NCBI RefSeq assembly: GCF_001659605.2
Contig: NC_035161.2
Location: 2,149,480-2,213,479, forward strand
DNA: 64,000 nucleotides
Source: Manihot esculenta
Taxonomy: Eukaryota > Streptophyta > Magnoliopsida > Malpighiales > Euphorbiaceae
Direction of reading: 5' to 3'
Shown: in pieces, positions 51,386-63,806 of the stretch
Numbering within the stretch: the stretch's first letter is position 1
Layout: every line of letters begins with the position of its first letter
Position numbers and translations under genes: made by a program
Notes under the pieces: generated by a model
Databases searched by the model: none
Seen by the model: the letters and a program-made list of their open reading frames with translations, nothing else
Told to the model about the DNA's origin: nothing

Positions 51386-51845
51386 TAAAAATGAGCATTA
51401 TTCGGTTTAAATTGAAAAAATTAATTGAATTGAATTAATTTAAAATTTTAGTTTGATTTTTTATTTATTTTAATTCAATTCGATTTAATTTTTAATTTTA
51501 AAAATTTTAATTATATCGATTCAGTTCAATTTTGATAAAAAAATTAAAAAAATAGAATCGATTAGTGATAATAGTATATTATTTTTAATAATATAGTGAG
51601 GTTATATCATATTAAAATTAAAATATTTTAATTAAATTTTAATAAAATATAAAAAATAAAAAATTTATTAAAAACTCAAATTGATTAAATCGATTTGATT
51701 CAAATCAAATTAGATCGATTCAGTTCGATTCGATTTCTGATTAAAATAGATTCGATTCAATTTTTATAAATATCAAAATTTTAATTTTTAATTTATTTTA
51801 TTTAGTTTAATTTTGAACTAAACTAATCGAATGATGAGCTAAAGT
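51386..51845. mobile_element. Decayed hAT-type MITE of the TAGGG family
   Basis: AAAATGAGCATTATTCGGTTTAAATTG at the left and CGAATGATGAGCTAAA at the right form a degraded inverted pair resembling the 25035 element, with the same CGATT/AATCG-rich interior. No target duplication is left, so it is the oldest member. Confidence 0.5.
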
Positions 51846-52302
51846 AATTTAGTCAAATTAAGGGTATTTTGCTATAATTTAGGAGATTTAATAATTATTC
51901 TTTTAGGCAAAGGGAATAATTATTTTTTTTTTTCAAAATGACTTTTGTGCAAAATATTTTATATGTTAAGAAAAAATATTTTTTAAGAAAATAACTTATG
52001 TTGTATATTTTATTTAAATTTAAAAGTAAAAATTATTAATAAATTAATATAATAGTATTCAATATTATCAATTTTTTTAAATAATTTTCTTTAAAAATGA
52101 GTTAAAATTTTCTTTTACCAAAATAATATCCATTAATCAAAATTTTCAAGTAATTCAAATGTTAAAATATATGAAAAATATTTTTTTAAAAAATATTTTT
52201 ATGAAACAAGCGAAGACTATTTCATTTCGGTATGCTGGTTTACATCTCTATTAATGCAGGCAGACGTGCAAGGGCAATATTACAACTTAGAAGACGACTA
52301 GG

Positions 52303-55300
52303 ATGGGAAGCGCACCGGCACAAATTCCGACCAGCTTTGGCCATGAACTTAGGGCTTGTCTTCGTTGCCGCCTCGTTAAAACCTACGATCAGGTTAATTT
52401 CCTCTTTTCCTTTCTCCTAACTTCCCTCTCTATCTTCTAAGCTTAAGCAAAATTGTTGATTTAGGAATTACAGATTTTCTGTTTACTTTTTTAATGTCAA
52501 ACAAGTGTTTTCGTTTCTGTTGCAGTTCAGAGAGTCCGGGTGCGAGAATTGTCCCTTCTTTAAGATGGATGAAGATCATGAGCGTGTCGTTGATTGCACC
52601 ACTCCTAATTTCAATGGGTATTTTCTTATTCTTTCTTATTCATTTCTTTTTTCCTCTCTCACTCTGGCGAAGCATTGCATTAACTGAAATGATAATCAAA
52701 TGTGGGTAGTTGATATTCTTCAAAAACATTCAATTTCCGAGCTCAACAAGTCCGTCACAGCAAATTGATTGTTAAAGTTTGGTTGCTGCTTTTCTCCATT
52801 ACTGAATGCTTTGCTTATTTCTCATATCTTCGTAGGATAATTTCAGTCATGGACCCAAGTAGAAGCTGGGCCGCTCGCTGGTTGAGAATCGGTATGTTCA
52901 ATAATTCAATTGCTTACAACCTCTTGTTATCGTACATTTTCCCCTTCATTCCCTTCTCTCTTTGAGATGCATCTAGCTAATTCTTGTTCATTTTTCTACC
53001 TTATTTTTTGCCTATGTGAACTTCCTGTATATTAGCACACTGTTGTATTCTGGTCTTGAATAGAGGATGTAATCGAGTGGAGCTACTCAAATTTAACTGG
53101 AAACATAATCAAATTTGACTTGTATCACATATAGGAGGAGAAGGAGAAGCAGAAAGAAAGGAAATAGTGAAATATTAGTTGCTGAGTAAGGGAAGTAGTG
53201 GCTGAGAATAGTGGTTACACTTGAAATAAAGAGTGAAAGGGAGCTTGGAGTTGACTAGAAGGGAATAAGAAATGAGGAGGGAAATAAATATAAGGTTATT
53301 AGTGGAGTAGTTTTACAATTTTGGTGGGAAACCTTTAGTGGCAGTATAAATAAGAGAATAACTGTAACTAGAGGGCGATTCTGAAAACTAGTCGAGAATA
53401 TTCTCTTTCTATCTCTTCTGAATTCCCTCTCAATCTCAATTTTTTCTCTCTATTCTTCTTCACTTCCTAACTTTTTTCTTCTAATTTCCAATTTCTAGAT
53501 ATGATAACCTGTTTTAGGATCAAAACTCAGAAGTAAGAAATTGGTGTCAGAGCCCTGTTTCAATTGGGCTTTGCTCTTCCTATTTCTGCAGTTGGACCTG
53601 CAATCATGGTTTTAAAGAACGACCATTATGTAATGGATTTTGGAGGGCCATTACCCGCTATGGCCCTCCCTGCAGGCGTAACAGCGGTTATGACTGTTAC
53701 CAATAATTGAAATTCTTTTATATCCTTCCTCTTCTACCTCTATTCTCATTTTTGTCAATTTCCACACTTTTCTAGCGGCTTCAAAGGCAATATATTTCAA
53801 GTTTTCTCTTTCTTTTTTCTTTCAAATTCTAAACTTTCCTACATATTTCTCATACAAGTTTAGATCAATTATAAACTATTGCATTTTCGAGCTTATTTCT
53901 TCTAAAATATTAGTTCAATTTTTTGTATCTTTGTTTTTAGTTGCTATATTTTCCCTTTTTTAATTTTTTTTTATTTTTTTGTGAATTAGGTGTTAATTTT
54001 GGGTTAAAATTGTATTTTAAGCTATTAGTTTGCTCGAGCTAAAAAGATTGCATTGATTTTTCTTATTTTAAACTATATGATGCTTAATTTAAGTTAAATA
54101 GTCTATATTTGATATATTTATATTTATTATACATTTGTATATATTGTTCTAAATTAAATCTAACAATATCGTTTCATTTTATGAACTTTGCAAATTGATT
54201 TGAAAATTTTGTATAGTGCTAGGCCGTTACCATTACGTTACAGGCATGCTTCCGACCGCGACTGCAAACGTGGCTAGGATCGCGATTTAAAACCATGCCT
54301 TCAATATGGTCATATCAACGGTTGTTAGTCAGGAAGGTGAGAAGGTTGCAGAATTGGAGGAGCAAGTAAAGAATTTTCAAGGAGAAACTAACTGAGCCAT
54401 GGAGGAATTCAAAGCAGAGATGCAGCAAAGTGCAACTAACTCCAGGACTGTTATCCTGGATGATTTGCAATCTCTGTTAGCTGGAATTTTGAGTGATATG
54501 AGCAAGAGTGTGAATACAGGAGAAGGGGAGACTTGCTGGATCTGGTGGCAGAGGAATTCTGCCTGCTCCAAGGGAGTTTCTCTCTTCTCTAGTTCCTCAA
54601 TGGAATTGGATGAGACTCAAAGAATCTTGCCCAAGATTGAGCTGGTAACTTTTGAAGGGAAGGAACCTTGAGCATGATTGAGAAAGTATGAGATGTATTT
54701 TGAGATTGACAAGATTCCAAAAGAACAAAGGATGAAATTGCTAGCCTTTTATTAATGGAATGAGCTGATGCTTAGTTCCATAATTGGAACAAGGGAATCA
54801 CATTCTTGGGCAGATTTTGAGAGAGTCGGTGAAGTAGGTTTTGTGATCAGACATTAGATAATGTAATGGAGGAATTTATGAAGATTAGACAAGAAAAATA
54901 TTGGGAGGAGTACAAAGATAGGTTTGAGGATTCAAGGATAAGAATGGAAATGGTTATGCTTGATGGGTGAGGCTTACTTTCTCTCCAGTTTTTCTAGGGG
55001 TTTGAGAGATGAAGTATGGCCTATAGTGAGGATGATGAGGCTTACAACACTATTTCATGCATTTGAGGTTGCTGGATCTCACAAACAGCACCTTAATAGC
55101 CATAGGAGGGGACCTGCATCCTTATGCTAGCATTTGTGAACCGAATCCATTTCCTAACTCTTCCATGCTGCCATCTAAAACTTCCCAACGACACTAAGAT
55201 TTCCCTTATTTACCAAAGAGCAATTCCACCCTGAAACCCACTCTTCCCAGTCTAGTAGCCAAATTCAGAGTTTGGTGAAACAGACATCTTGTTTGCACAA

Positions 55301-58300
55301 CCTGCACTCTACTCAAAACATTATAAGGCAACCAAGGCCTCATTTTAGGTTTTGGAGAGGTTTATCCTGGCCACCAATGTAGACAGAAGACTGTGATGGC
55401 CTTATCTGCAGTTCTGCACCTGATCATAATGGAGAAGGTAGGTTGCTGCAACAGTAGGAGGGGGAGGAATTGCAACAGTAGGAGGTGGAGGAATTGCAGG
55501 AAGAATGCCATGAATTGGATGAGGCAAGTGTTATGAATAGGGGATACTAGAAGGAGATAAGCTAACTGTAATAGGCATGAAGTGGCAGAACAATCATTCT
55601 GTTGCAACTAACAAATGGGAATTAGTATAAATAGGAGGGTTGTCCTTGTGTTGGATACTCCAAAAGTTAAATCAAATGCAAAATTCCTTGTAACTATTCT
55701 TCTATTCCTTCTCTCCTTCCTTTCTCTATCTCCTCCCTAATTTTTTTTCTTTTCTGTAAGCAAGAACCTGGTTTCATAACAGATGGTATCAGAGCCAACG
55801 ATATGGAGGCCTAAATTCCAGGTTTTTCTTCTGTTCTTATTCCTATCTCTTTCTTTCTATTCCTCTTCTTTCTAAGATTTCTTTCTCCTTCTCTCTCATT
55901 TTCTTCTTCCTTCTCTCCCTCTAACTTCTTCCCATTCTCCTTGAAATTTCCTTCTTTTCTGTTTCCCTGCTTTTCTGTATCAAATCTTGTCGCTTTCTTC
56001 TTGGCAGAATTTGTCCTCTTTTCTTCTTCTTCTTGAAATCTAAATTTCTTCAGCTCTTCTTCCTACGATTCTTTTACTATTCCTTCTTGAATATCTTTCT
56101 TTTCTTGAATTTCTTGGAAATTCAAGAAATATCAAGATTCTGATCATTTTCCCTCTCTAATTCTCTCTGATTCTCTCTGATTCTCATATTTCCTCTGTTT
56201 CTTTGTATCTTCATCTCTTTCTTTCTATTTCTTCTATCTTCTCTATTTTTCCTCATATTCCTGTTTCTCTTCTCAACTAATTTCTCCCTCACATTTATCT
56301 TTTAGGGTTTATATTCCATTTCTTGCTTCATGTCTAGTTCAGATCTGTTTCTTGTCCCAGTTGACAAATTCTAGAAAATATTAAGGAAATATCTTATTCT
56401 TTTTCCCTCAAATTCCTTTCTTCCTCAAATCTCTGATTCCTTCTTGAAATTCTTTCATTATTTCCTTGAAATTTCAGTTTCTTGAACTGAATCAATTTTC
56501 AGTTCTTTGGAATTGAAATTATGGCTAGTACAATGATGGTAAGGGTTGCAAATTGGAAGAACAGATGAAGATTCTCCAAGAAAAGGTGCAGAAGGATGCT
56601 GAAGAGATGAATGGACTAAAAAGGGAAATCAGGCAATCCACCAAAGACAATGATGCATTAAGGGAGGAATTGTGAGCCTTCATGAAAATTATGATGGGGA
56701 TTACTTTGGAAGAAGAAATAAGGCAGCCCACCAATGACAACGATTAAGGGAGGAATTGCTAGCTTTTATGGATATTATGATGAGTGGTAAGTGCAAGGAA
56801 ATCTGTAGCAGTGAAGAAGGAATGCTCAAAACTGAAAATAGAGGAATGGAAGATGGAGAATCTGAGAGTAGAGAACTATCACCCATTTTAAGGGAATTCT
56901 TTAACCCCCATTGAAGGGATCAAGATAGTTCTGGAAACTCTTGGCATACTGTTGGTACTAATAAAATATTGCCTAAGAATGACTAAGTTACTCTTTGGGG
57001 CAAAGAACCTAATGATGTCAATGGTGCAAATGATTTGAACATTCAGGGTTTTGAACATGAAATCATCTTTGGAGCTTCCATTGTAAATTCAAGATATCAA
57101 GAAGTGGAGCTTGGAAATATTTCCAAAGAAAAACAGGAGAAGAGGTTGAGACTTGCTAATTGCAACACTTGGAAGAAGGTGTCTTCTCCTGTAGAAATAT
57201 AATATTTGATGTTGTATTTCATAATAAAGATTACAACCTATTTATATATAAAAAAACGGTATCTAAACAGGAAAGAAAATTAAGTCTATAATTATACAAT
57301 CCCTAAGATTAAGCAACTAACACATCTATCAATATTTACTTCCTATATTAATATATTTACTTCCTATAATCTATAACACTCCCCCTCAAGTTGTAGTATA
57401 AATGTTAATCATATCCAACTTGTTACATATATAATCAACTCATCCCATACAACTTAACAGATACCGAATTTGTAAACCCAACTTCTTTCAATAATTGACG
57501 TACCCACAAAACTTCACAAACGGTTTTTGCCATGACTCGACATTTAGATTCAACACTAGAACTGGAGACCACATTTTCTCAGCTTGGTAAAACGCCTTAC
57601 TGTGAATAGAATTTCGAATCCGTGAATAGTACTCGTGACTCGTGAACAGTACCCGAGGAACAGTACTCGTGAATAGTACCCGAGAAACAGTACTCGTGAA
57701 CAGTATCCCGATGAACAGTACCCGATGAATAATTTCCGTGAACAATACTTGATGAATAATTCCCATGAACAATACCTGATGAACAGAGCCCTAAGTCTCC
57801 AAGTGTTACCCTTTATGGATAACCCAAATGAACATAGACCTAAGTCTCCAAATGTTACCCTTTATGAGTAACCCAAATGAATAGAGCCCTAAGTCTCCAA
57901 ATGTTACCCTTTATGAGTAACCCAAAATGAACAGAGCCCTAAGTCTCTAAATGTTACCCTTTGTGAATAACCCAAATGAACAGAACCCTAAGTCTCAAAA
58001 AAAAATTTTAAAACTTTATAAGAGAGAAAAGAGAAAAAAAATCTCTATGAGAAAGGCTCTGATACCATATAGAAATATAATATTTGATGTTGTATTTCAT
58101 AATACAGATTACAACCTATTTATATATAAAAGACGGTATCTAAACAGGAAAGAAAATTAAGTCTATAATTATACAATCCTTAAGATTAAACAACTAACCC
58201 ATCTATCAATATTTACTTCCTATATTAATATATTTACTTCCTATAATCTATAACATCTCCAAAGAAAAAAGTAGGGTCTTGTTCTCTAACTGAAGAAGAT

Positions 58301-61300
58301 ATTGAACGTAGTCGAAGTGTTTGAACATAAGAATGGTGTTTTTATTGAGAATATTTCAAATCAAGAAGACGATGTGGAAGTTTTTGGCTACAAAAAATAG
58401 TGTTGGAATTTTGGGATTAGTATAATTGAGCTAGGATCATGTAGGCATATAATACTCAAAGAGAATGCATTTGAAATGTGGAGGAGGCAGAAGAAAAAGT
58501 TCTATTCTTGTCAAGGGAGAATTTCTGCATTAAAATGTTGAAAAATACAAACAAGAGTGACAATAATGCCTCTATTTCCAATTTTCTGTTCATAAATTGG
58601 GGCAGCTGGTCAGATTTAACAAGCATGGTCAGTTCCTCTACTCATTCTTGAGGACAAGAATGGTTTCAAGAGGTAGGAAATGTTATGAATAGGGGATACT
58701 AGAAGGAGATAAGCTGACTGTAATAGGCATGAAGTGGCAGAACAGTCATTCTGTTACAACTAACAAATAGGAGGGTTTGTCCTTGTATTGGATATTCCAA
58801 AAGTTAATACAAATGCAGATTTTGTTTTCTCTATTCTTCTATTCCTTCTCTCCTTTTTTTTCTCTGTGGCAAGCATGGAACATGCAGCTTATCATTTTAA
58901 TTGGCAGCGAGAGTATCCATGGTTTCGTGGATGCTATAGTGGCTAAGGAATTGAAGCTACCACTTGTTAAAGCTACTGAAATTTCTATTTCAGTAGCTGA
59001 TGGAAGAAGGATCCATAGTGTGAGCTTTTTTCCTCGGTTTCATAGGAAAATTCAATGTCAGAATTCTTGATTGGCTTGAATTTTGGAGTTAGAAAGTTCT
59101 GACATGATGTTTGATTGGATGAAAGAATTTAATCCTATACTATTTGACTATTATTTTGAAAAGGTGTCTTTCAGCAGAGATGGGAATCTGGTGACTTTGC
59201 AAGGAATGACTGACACTTGTAGTCTCTAATTTCTTCCTTATAACAGTTATCGCCATCTGTTACAGAGGCAGGGTAAAAATTTTCAAACACCTCTTTTTTG
59301 TGTCAGTGTAATTGGTGACTCAGAATGCTGCGACTGCAAATTCAGGTATTGCTGCACCTGGTATTCAACAATTGTTGGATAAGTATCACTCTCCCTTTGA
59401 AGGACCAAAAAACTTCTCCATTTTAGAACACATAATCACTCCATTCCTTTGCAGCCCTCAGCTCAGACTATAAGTGTTAGACCAATAAAATAGCAGTTGC
59501 TGAGGAAGGAAGAAGTAGCTGTGAATAGTGTGACATTAGTGTAACACTTGAAATAAAGTGTAAAATGGAGCTGGGAGTTGACTGAGAAGGGGATAAGAAT
59601 TTGGAAGGGAAATGAATAGATATTTTAGTAAGATTATTAGCAGTGTAGTTGCTGTTTTGGAGGGACATTGATAGTGGCATTTAAGGAGGAATAACTGTAA
59701 CAAGAGGGAGATCTGAAAACTAAAAAATAATATTCTTTTTCTTTCTCTTGTAAATTCTGTCTCAGTCTCTCTCAATTCTTTCTCGTTCTTATCTCTTCTC
59801 TTCTAATTTCCAATTCTGGATCTGACACTCTGTTTTAGGGTTTCAGAAGTGACAACTTGTTCTTAATTGAATTGAATCAAGCACCAGGATTATGTGCTTT
59901 AGTTGAGAGGCTCGACAGTTCAGTTGGAGCACTTATAATTTCTGTATAATTTTAAGATATTAAATAATAATTCATGGGTTTGAGCTAACTTGATTTTGTT
60001 CAAACTTCAATTCAACATTAGTATACACGTGTACCAAAAATTTTAATGTACTCAAGGCCAAGGTTTAAGTATTCCTTACATCCCTCTGAGTTGATTTCAA
60101 GTATGAAATATTATACTTAATGGAGATCAATTTAGTTCTAGTATAGCAATTTGAAAATTTAGAATTTGATTATAGGTCTACGCCATCAAAGTCCGACTTT
60201 CATTGTATTTCTCGCTTCTGTGCTTCCCTATCTATTTGTGCCACAAGGCACAAACTACAAATATTAGGGCATTCTATTATCTGGAACAGGGCAACCATTT
60301 GTCTGGTCACATGCAAAAATAAAGATATGCGCACGGTAATTAGAACTTCTGAAGCCATATTTTAATACCAGATCAGGGGCTGGTACTTCAGCACTTTGAA
60401 TACTCTTCCTTGTCTTGGAATGCTGTATCATTTTGATGTGTTGGATTTGTGTGCACTTCTGTTTTATTAGGCCATTAATCCTTTTTGCTCAGATTTTGTT
60501 TCAAATTTCTTTCAGGACGATTTGTTCCTGGTTGTTACACTCTTGCTGTCTCAGAGGCACTGCCAGAGGACTTGCAGGTTTGTAGTCATATTTCATATAA
60601 CATGCAATTTATGTAACTTAGTACCAAAACAATTTTCCACTTGAAATAGTTATATCATGTACTTGATTTAGTATGACCATTTTCCACTTAAATTTAAGAG
60701 GATTAACCAAGCACTGAGACTGAATTTTGCATGCTAAGCATATATTCAGTTGTCCATCCTCATCACTTCCTGTGAACATATTCTCGCTGATATGATATTT
60801 TCGAGCAACCATAAGTATTGATCAGTCTAGATGTTCTTTATTGACCAGGAATTGTCTTTGAGAATAATTAGAATGGTGCATGTCATTCTAACTTATCAAT
60901 ATTACTGGTAGTTCTTTTTTGTTTGTTTTTATTTTTGTTAAAGTTTGAAACCTCCTTTAGTGGCCTCTTTATATTGTGTAAACAAATGGAACATAGAATT
61001 CCAAGGGTTAACAGGAATGCAGTGCTACAGCAAAGCTTAGTGCTAATTCAAGAACACATTTGTTTGCACCATTTGGTCTTATTTTAATGTTTATGCTAAT
61101 CACTGCATATTTCTCTCAAGAGGTTGAACTTCTATCCCCACCACCTTCTCTCTCTTTTTCTCTCAAGTTAAATATGACGAATGAGGATTTCGTTTTACAT
61201 GACAATTGGAGGTAGAAATCCATCTCTTAAACTGGGTCCATGGTAACTGGTGGATCTTTCATTTGTTTCATGAGACAATGCTGTCCACTTGGCAGCAAAG

Positions 61301-61563
61301 AATCTGTATATATATTTTTCTTATGACTCTATGGTGACAGATAGGTAGAGAGATTAGATTCATAAGTAAACACCGACTTTGGTGCTTCTATTGTATTGAT
61401 TCCTCTCTCATTCATGCTTATTTAACTTTACATAGTGAATCATTTATGCAAATTGTTTGATTCATGTTTTGTGCATCATTGGGGTTTGATGATTGTATGG
61501 GGCTTCTTGCAGAATCTATGTGAAGATGAACGAGTCCAATACATTCCACCAAAACGTGTGTAA
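52303..61563 (+). CDS. SPT4: Transcription elongation factor SPT4
   Basis: Five exons, 52303-52392, 52526-52617, 52836-52891, 60516-60577 and 61513-61563, sum to 351 nt, 116 residues, all GT-AG and in phase. SPT4 is a small zinc-finger protein that pairs with the NGN domain of SPT5 to support elongation by RNA polymerase II. The zinc finger is CLRCRLVK (residues 19-26) plus CENCPFF (about 35-41). DHERVVDCTTPNFNG, ISVMDPSRSWAARWLRIG and GCYTLAVSEALPE are near-invariant plant SPT4 stretches. Length is typical. The start MGSAPAQIPTSFGHEL fits plant orthologues. Intron 3 is 7.6 kb because a nest of retrotransposons sits inside it; splice sites are intact. Confidence 0.95.
53605..54297. mobile_element. 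hAT-type non-autonomous element (CATGGTTTTAAA termini)
   Basis: The 693-bp element starts CATGGTTTTAAA and ends TTTAAAACCATG, a perfect 12-bp inverted pair. Flanks CCTGCAAT (53597-53604) and CCTTCAAT (54298-54305) match at 7 of 8. It sits just 5' of the gag start of the outer gypsy element. Subterminal GC-rich patches surround an AT-rich core; no coding region. Confidence 0.85.
54306..55130 (+). pseudogene. Degenerate gag of the outer gypsy element
   Basis: The frame opens with a Met followed by a coiled-coil-like VAELEEQVKNFQ and soon hits a stop. Later pieces (LPKIELVTFEGKEP, then WADFERVG and YKDRFEDSRI) fit the retrotransposon gag domain of gypsy elements but lie in different frames with several stops. 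Not functional. Confidence 0.65.
56520..56910 (+). pseudogene. Gag-like remnant of the nested LTR element
   Basis: Short frames encode Glu/Lys-rich helical segments such as MKILQEKVQKDAEEMNGLKR, with stops between them. The resemblance is to the N-terminal coiled coil of gypsy gag; there is no further domain. Confidence 0.45.
57190..58255 (-). mobile_element. Miniature copia-derived LTR element, innermost shell
   Basis: LTRs at 57190-57378 and 58068-58255 (188-189 bp) are nearly identical. Perfect TCTCC duplications lie at 57185-57189 and 58256-58260. On the minus strand a TGGTATCAGAGCC primer site directly follows the LTR (58067-58055), and the purine tract CTTGAGGGGGAG precedes the other LTR. 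The minus-strand interior next to the purine tract encodes VMAKTVCEVLWVRQLLKEVG, the C-terminal end of a copia RNase H. It is thus an internal-deletion derivative of a Ty1/copia element. Two tandem arrays fill the rest. Confidence 0.9.
57600..58000. repeat. Two tandem arrays inside the miniature copia derivative
   Basis: At 57779-58000 about 4.5 copies of a 49-50 bp unit start at 57779, 57828, 57877, 57927 and 57976 and share CCTAAGTCTCCAAATGTTAC. At about 57600-57778 shorter units of 13-16 bp repeat GAACAGTACCCG and variants. Confidence 0.9.
58869..59070 (+). pseudogene. Retroviral-type aspartic protease fragment of the outer gypsy element
   Basis: The frame includes HGFVDAIVAKELKLPLVKAT and VADGRRIHS, which match the region after the active site of gypsy RVP-type proteases (family pattern HNFID...LVKKLKLP...VANG). 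The DSG active-site triplet itself is replaced. Upstream gag is separated from it by the nested element. Confidence 0.65.
59860..60515. other. Remaining part of SPT4 intron 3
   Basis: Native intron sequence after the retrotransposon nest, ending in a pyrimidine-rich tract and TTTCAG at 60515. No other feature seen. Confidence 0.6.
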
Positions 61564-63566
61564 GTGACCATTTGGCATAGTTTTGCCCCTCATGTTTCAA
61601 GGTCTCAAGAAGAACGTGTACAACTTTGTGAGACATGGTTGTGCAAACTGAATGCCTATAGGGTATCTTTGCGTAAGGCTTGTCTGGTTACTAATGGATA
61701 CTTGTAAGACAGATCCTAAATATGTCTAGTGTTGAAGCTTGAGATTTGACAGGATATTGACTTGCTAAGAACACTTTACTTAGAAGGAGCTCCGACTGAG
61801 AGGAAGTGGAGGAGCTAGAGTAAAGTAAGCTTTCTAAAATATGATTTACAAGTAAAGTTTTTTAAGGTAATAGAAGATTTTAATGAGAAAATCTTTTCAA
61901 TCCGCCAAATAGATGGCGAGAAAATGAAAGTTTTTAAAAATTTCTGGAAATCTTGCTTTAAAAAAGCACAATCTCTCTCAATCACATGTTTAGGATTTTT
62001 AAATTTTGAAAAAGTCTCCCATTACTTTAACAAACTTCTTGCCAAACAAAGGGCAAACGATTTTCTAAAGTTGTCTTCTACAAAGTTAACATTTGATATT
62101 TTATAAAATTTAATTTTTTAATTTTTCTTTATAAAAAAATCGTTAGTAAATATATTTTAGTTTCAATTAAGAAATTAAATAATATAAATATTTAAAATTA
62201 TAAACTAAATAATATGTTAACAATATAGATATTTAAGATGACTATTTTTTTTATTAAAATGATTAAAAAATTTATATATATATGATCTAGTAATTAAATG
62301 TTTTAAAAATTTAGGGATATTACAGTAATTTAATTCATTTTATTACTATTTTTTAATTAAAATTAAATAAATTATTTAATTGAAAAATATTTTCTTATAA
62401 TGAATAAAAAAATTTTAATATTTATAATAATTTATATTTATATTCAACTCTTTAAATTATAGATAATAAAATTAAATTTTAAATTAATAATAAATTATAA
62501 TATAATTTATAAAATTTTATTTGAATAATAAAATAATTTTTAAATATATATTTTTATTATAATATTATTATTTTTATTAATTTTATCATTTATTCTATTT
62601 TTATAATGAAAACTTAAAATATAAAAAAATAAATTTTAGAATTTAAAACATATTTCATTTTATTTAGAATATTATTATTAATAAAAGTAAAGTTTTTTAA
62701 ATATAAAATATATATATGTAATTTATAATATTAAATATAAACATTTAATAAAATATTTTAATATATATTATTCTGATAAATTTACTATTTAATTTTTGAA
62801 TATTGTTATTAGTAACAATTAGATTTTTATATTTTTAAAAATTTATTAAAATATTTTTTTCCTCTGTTAACTTTTAATTTTTTTTATTAAAAATAAATAA
62901 AAAAATGAGAAAGAAAATTTTTAAATTTTAATTTTATTTTCAAATATAATTTTTATTTAATTTTTAGATATTATTATTGTTAGATGAGTTTTTATATTTT
63001 CAAAAATTTATTAGAATGTGATTATTTTTTTAAAAATTTATTAAAATATTATTATTTTTTATTAAATTTATTAAAATATCATTATTTTTTTAAATATATT
63101 AAAATATTTTTATTTTTTATTTTCTGAAGTAATTCTTCATCCTCCTTCTAAACAATTAAAGGAGGAGGAGAGGAGGAGAAAGAGGTAATTTAATTTTTTA
63201 TTATATTTTTAATAATAAAAATAAAAAAAATTATTTTTTTTATGAAAATAAAATATAAAAATATTTTAATAAATTTTTGAAGATAAAAAAAATTGACTTA
63301 TTAACAGTAAAAACAATGTTCAAGAAATTTTTCTATTATTTATAGGTAATATTTCATATAATATGAATTTATTTATAATAAATATTTATAATTATTTAAT
63401 ATTATATATAATAAATATAAAATATATTTAATTTTAATATAAAATTTAAATTAAAAGATTATATAATTATTAATAATATAAATTTTAAAAACTATTGCAA
63501 TTTATCATTAATTTTTTTAAATTTAATTTAATTTTCGTGAAAAATCAGAAAAGTTTGGATTTAACT
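61564..63566. other. SPT4 3' flank and extremely AT-rich intergenic DNA
   Basis: The first few hundred bases likely hold the SPT4 3' UTR. From about 62100 the sequence is almost pure A and T with no coding potential, apart from a short purine patch (GGAGGAGGAGAGGAGGAG) near 63163. Confidence 0.55.
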
Positions 63567-63806
63567 TTAAATCTTAAAGGTGTGATATGAATATGGAATT
63601 ATTGTAAATGTATGGTTTTTTTCTTCTGTACACTTTCTAAAAACAAAGGAGTTAAATCTAAAATCTAAAAACCTCAGGTCCAATTCCAAGGTTCCACCTT
63701 TCACAGCTGAAAACCTTCGGTCCCCAGTCAGGCTCCGAACCTCACCATTCATCGGCTCTCGCATTCAGAGGCATCCCAAATCTGAACGCCCCAGGATTTT
63801 CCGTTC

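Larger units (their letters stand above)
55529..58867 (+). mobile_element. Second LTR element nested inside the outer gypsy element
   Basis: The 5' LTR at 55529-55781 (253 bp) starts TGTTATGAATAGGGG and ends TTTCATAACA. TGGTATCAGAGCC follows at 55784. The 3' LTR starts at 58681 after the purine-rich GAGGTAGGAAA and stops at 58867, lacking the last two dozen bases of its partner. GCAAG flanks both sides (55524-55528, 58869-58873). The interior keeps only a gag-like coiled-coil remnant (about 56520-56900) similar in style to that of the outer element. It lacks pol and is itself interrupted at 57190. Confidence 0.8.
53123..59854 (+). mobile_element. Ty3/gypsy-type element in SPT4 intron 3 (outer shell)
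   Basis: LTRs lie at about 53123-53538 and 59475-59854, flanked by ACTTG (53118-53122 and 59855-59859). A primer-binding-like TTGGTGTCAGAGCC follows the 5' LTR at 53541. The interior keeps degraded gag (54306-55130) and a piece of RVP-type protease (58869-59070); no reverse transcriptase or integrase was seen. It lies in the same orientation as SPT4. A hAT-type element (53605) and a second LTR element (55529) inserted later. Confidence 0.8.
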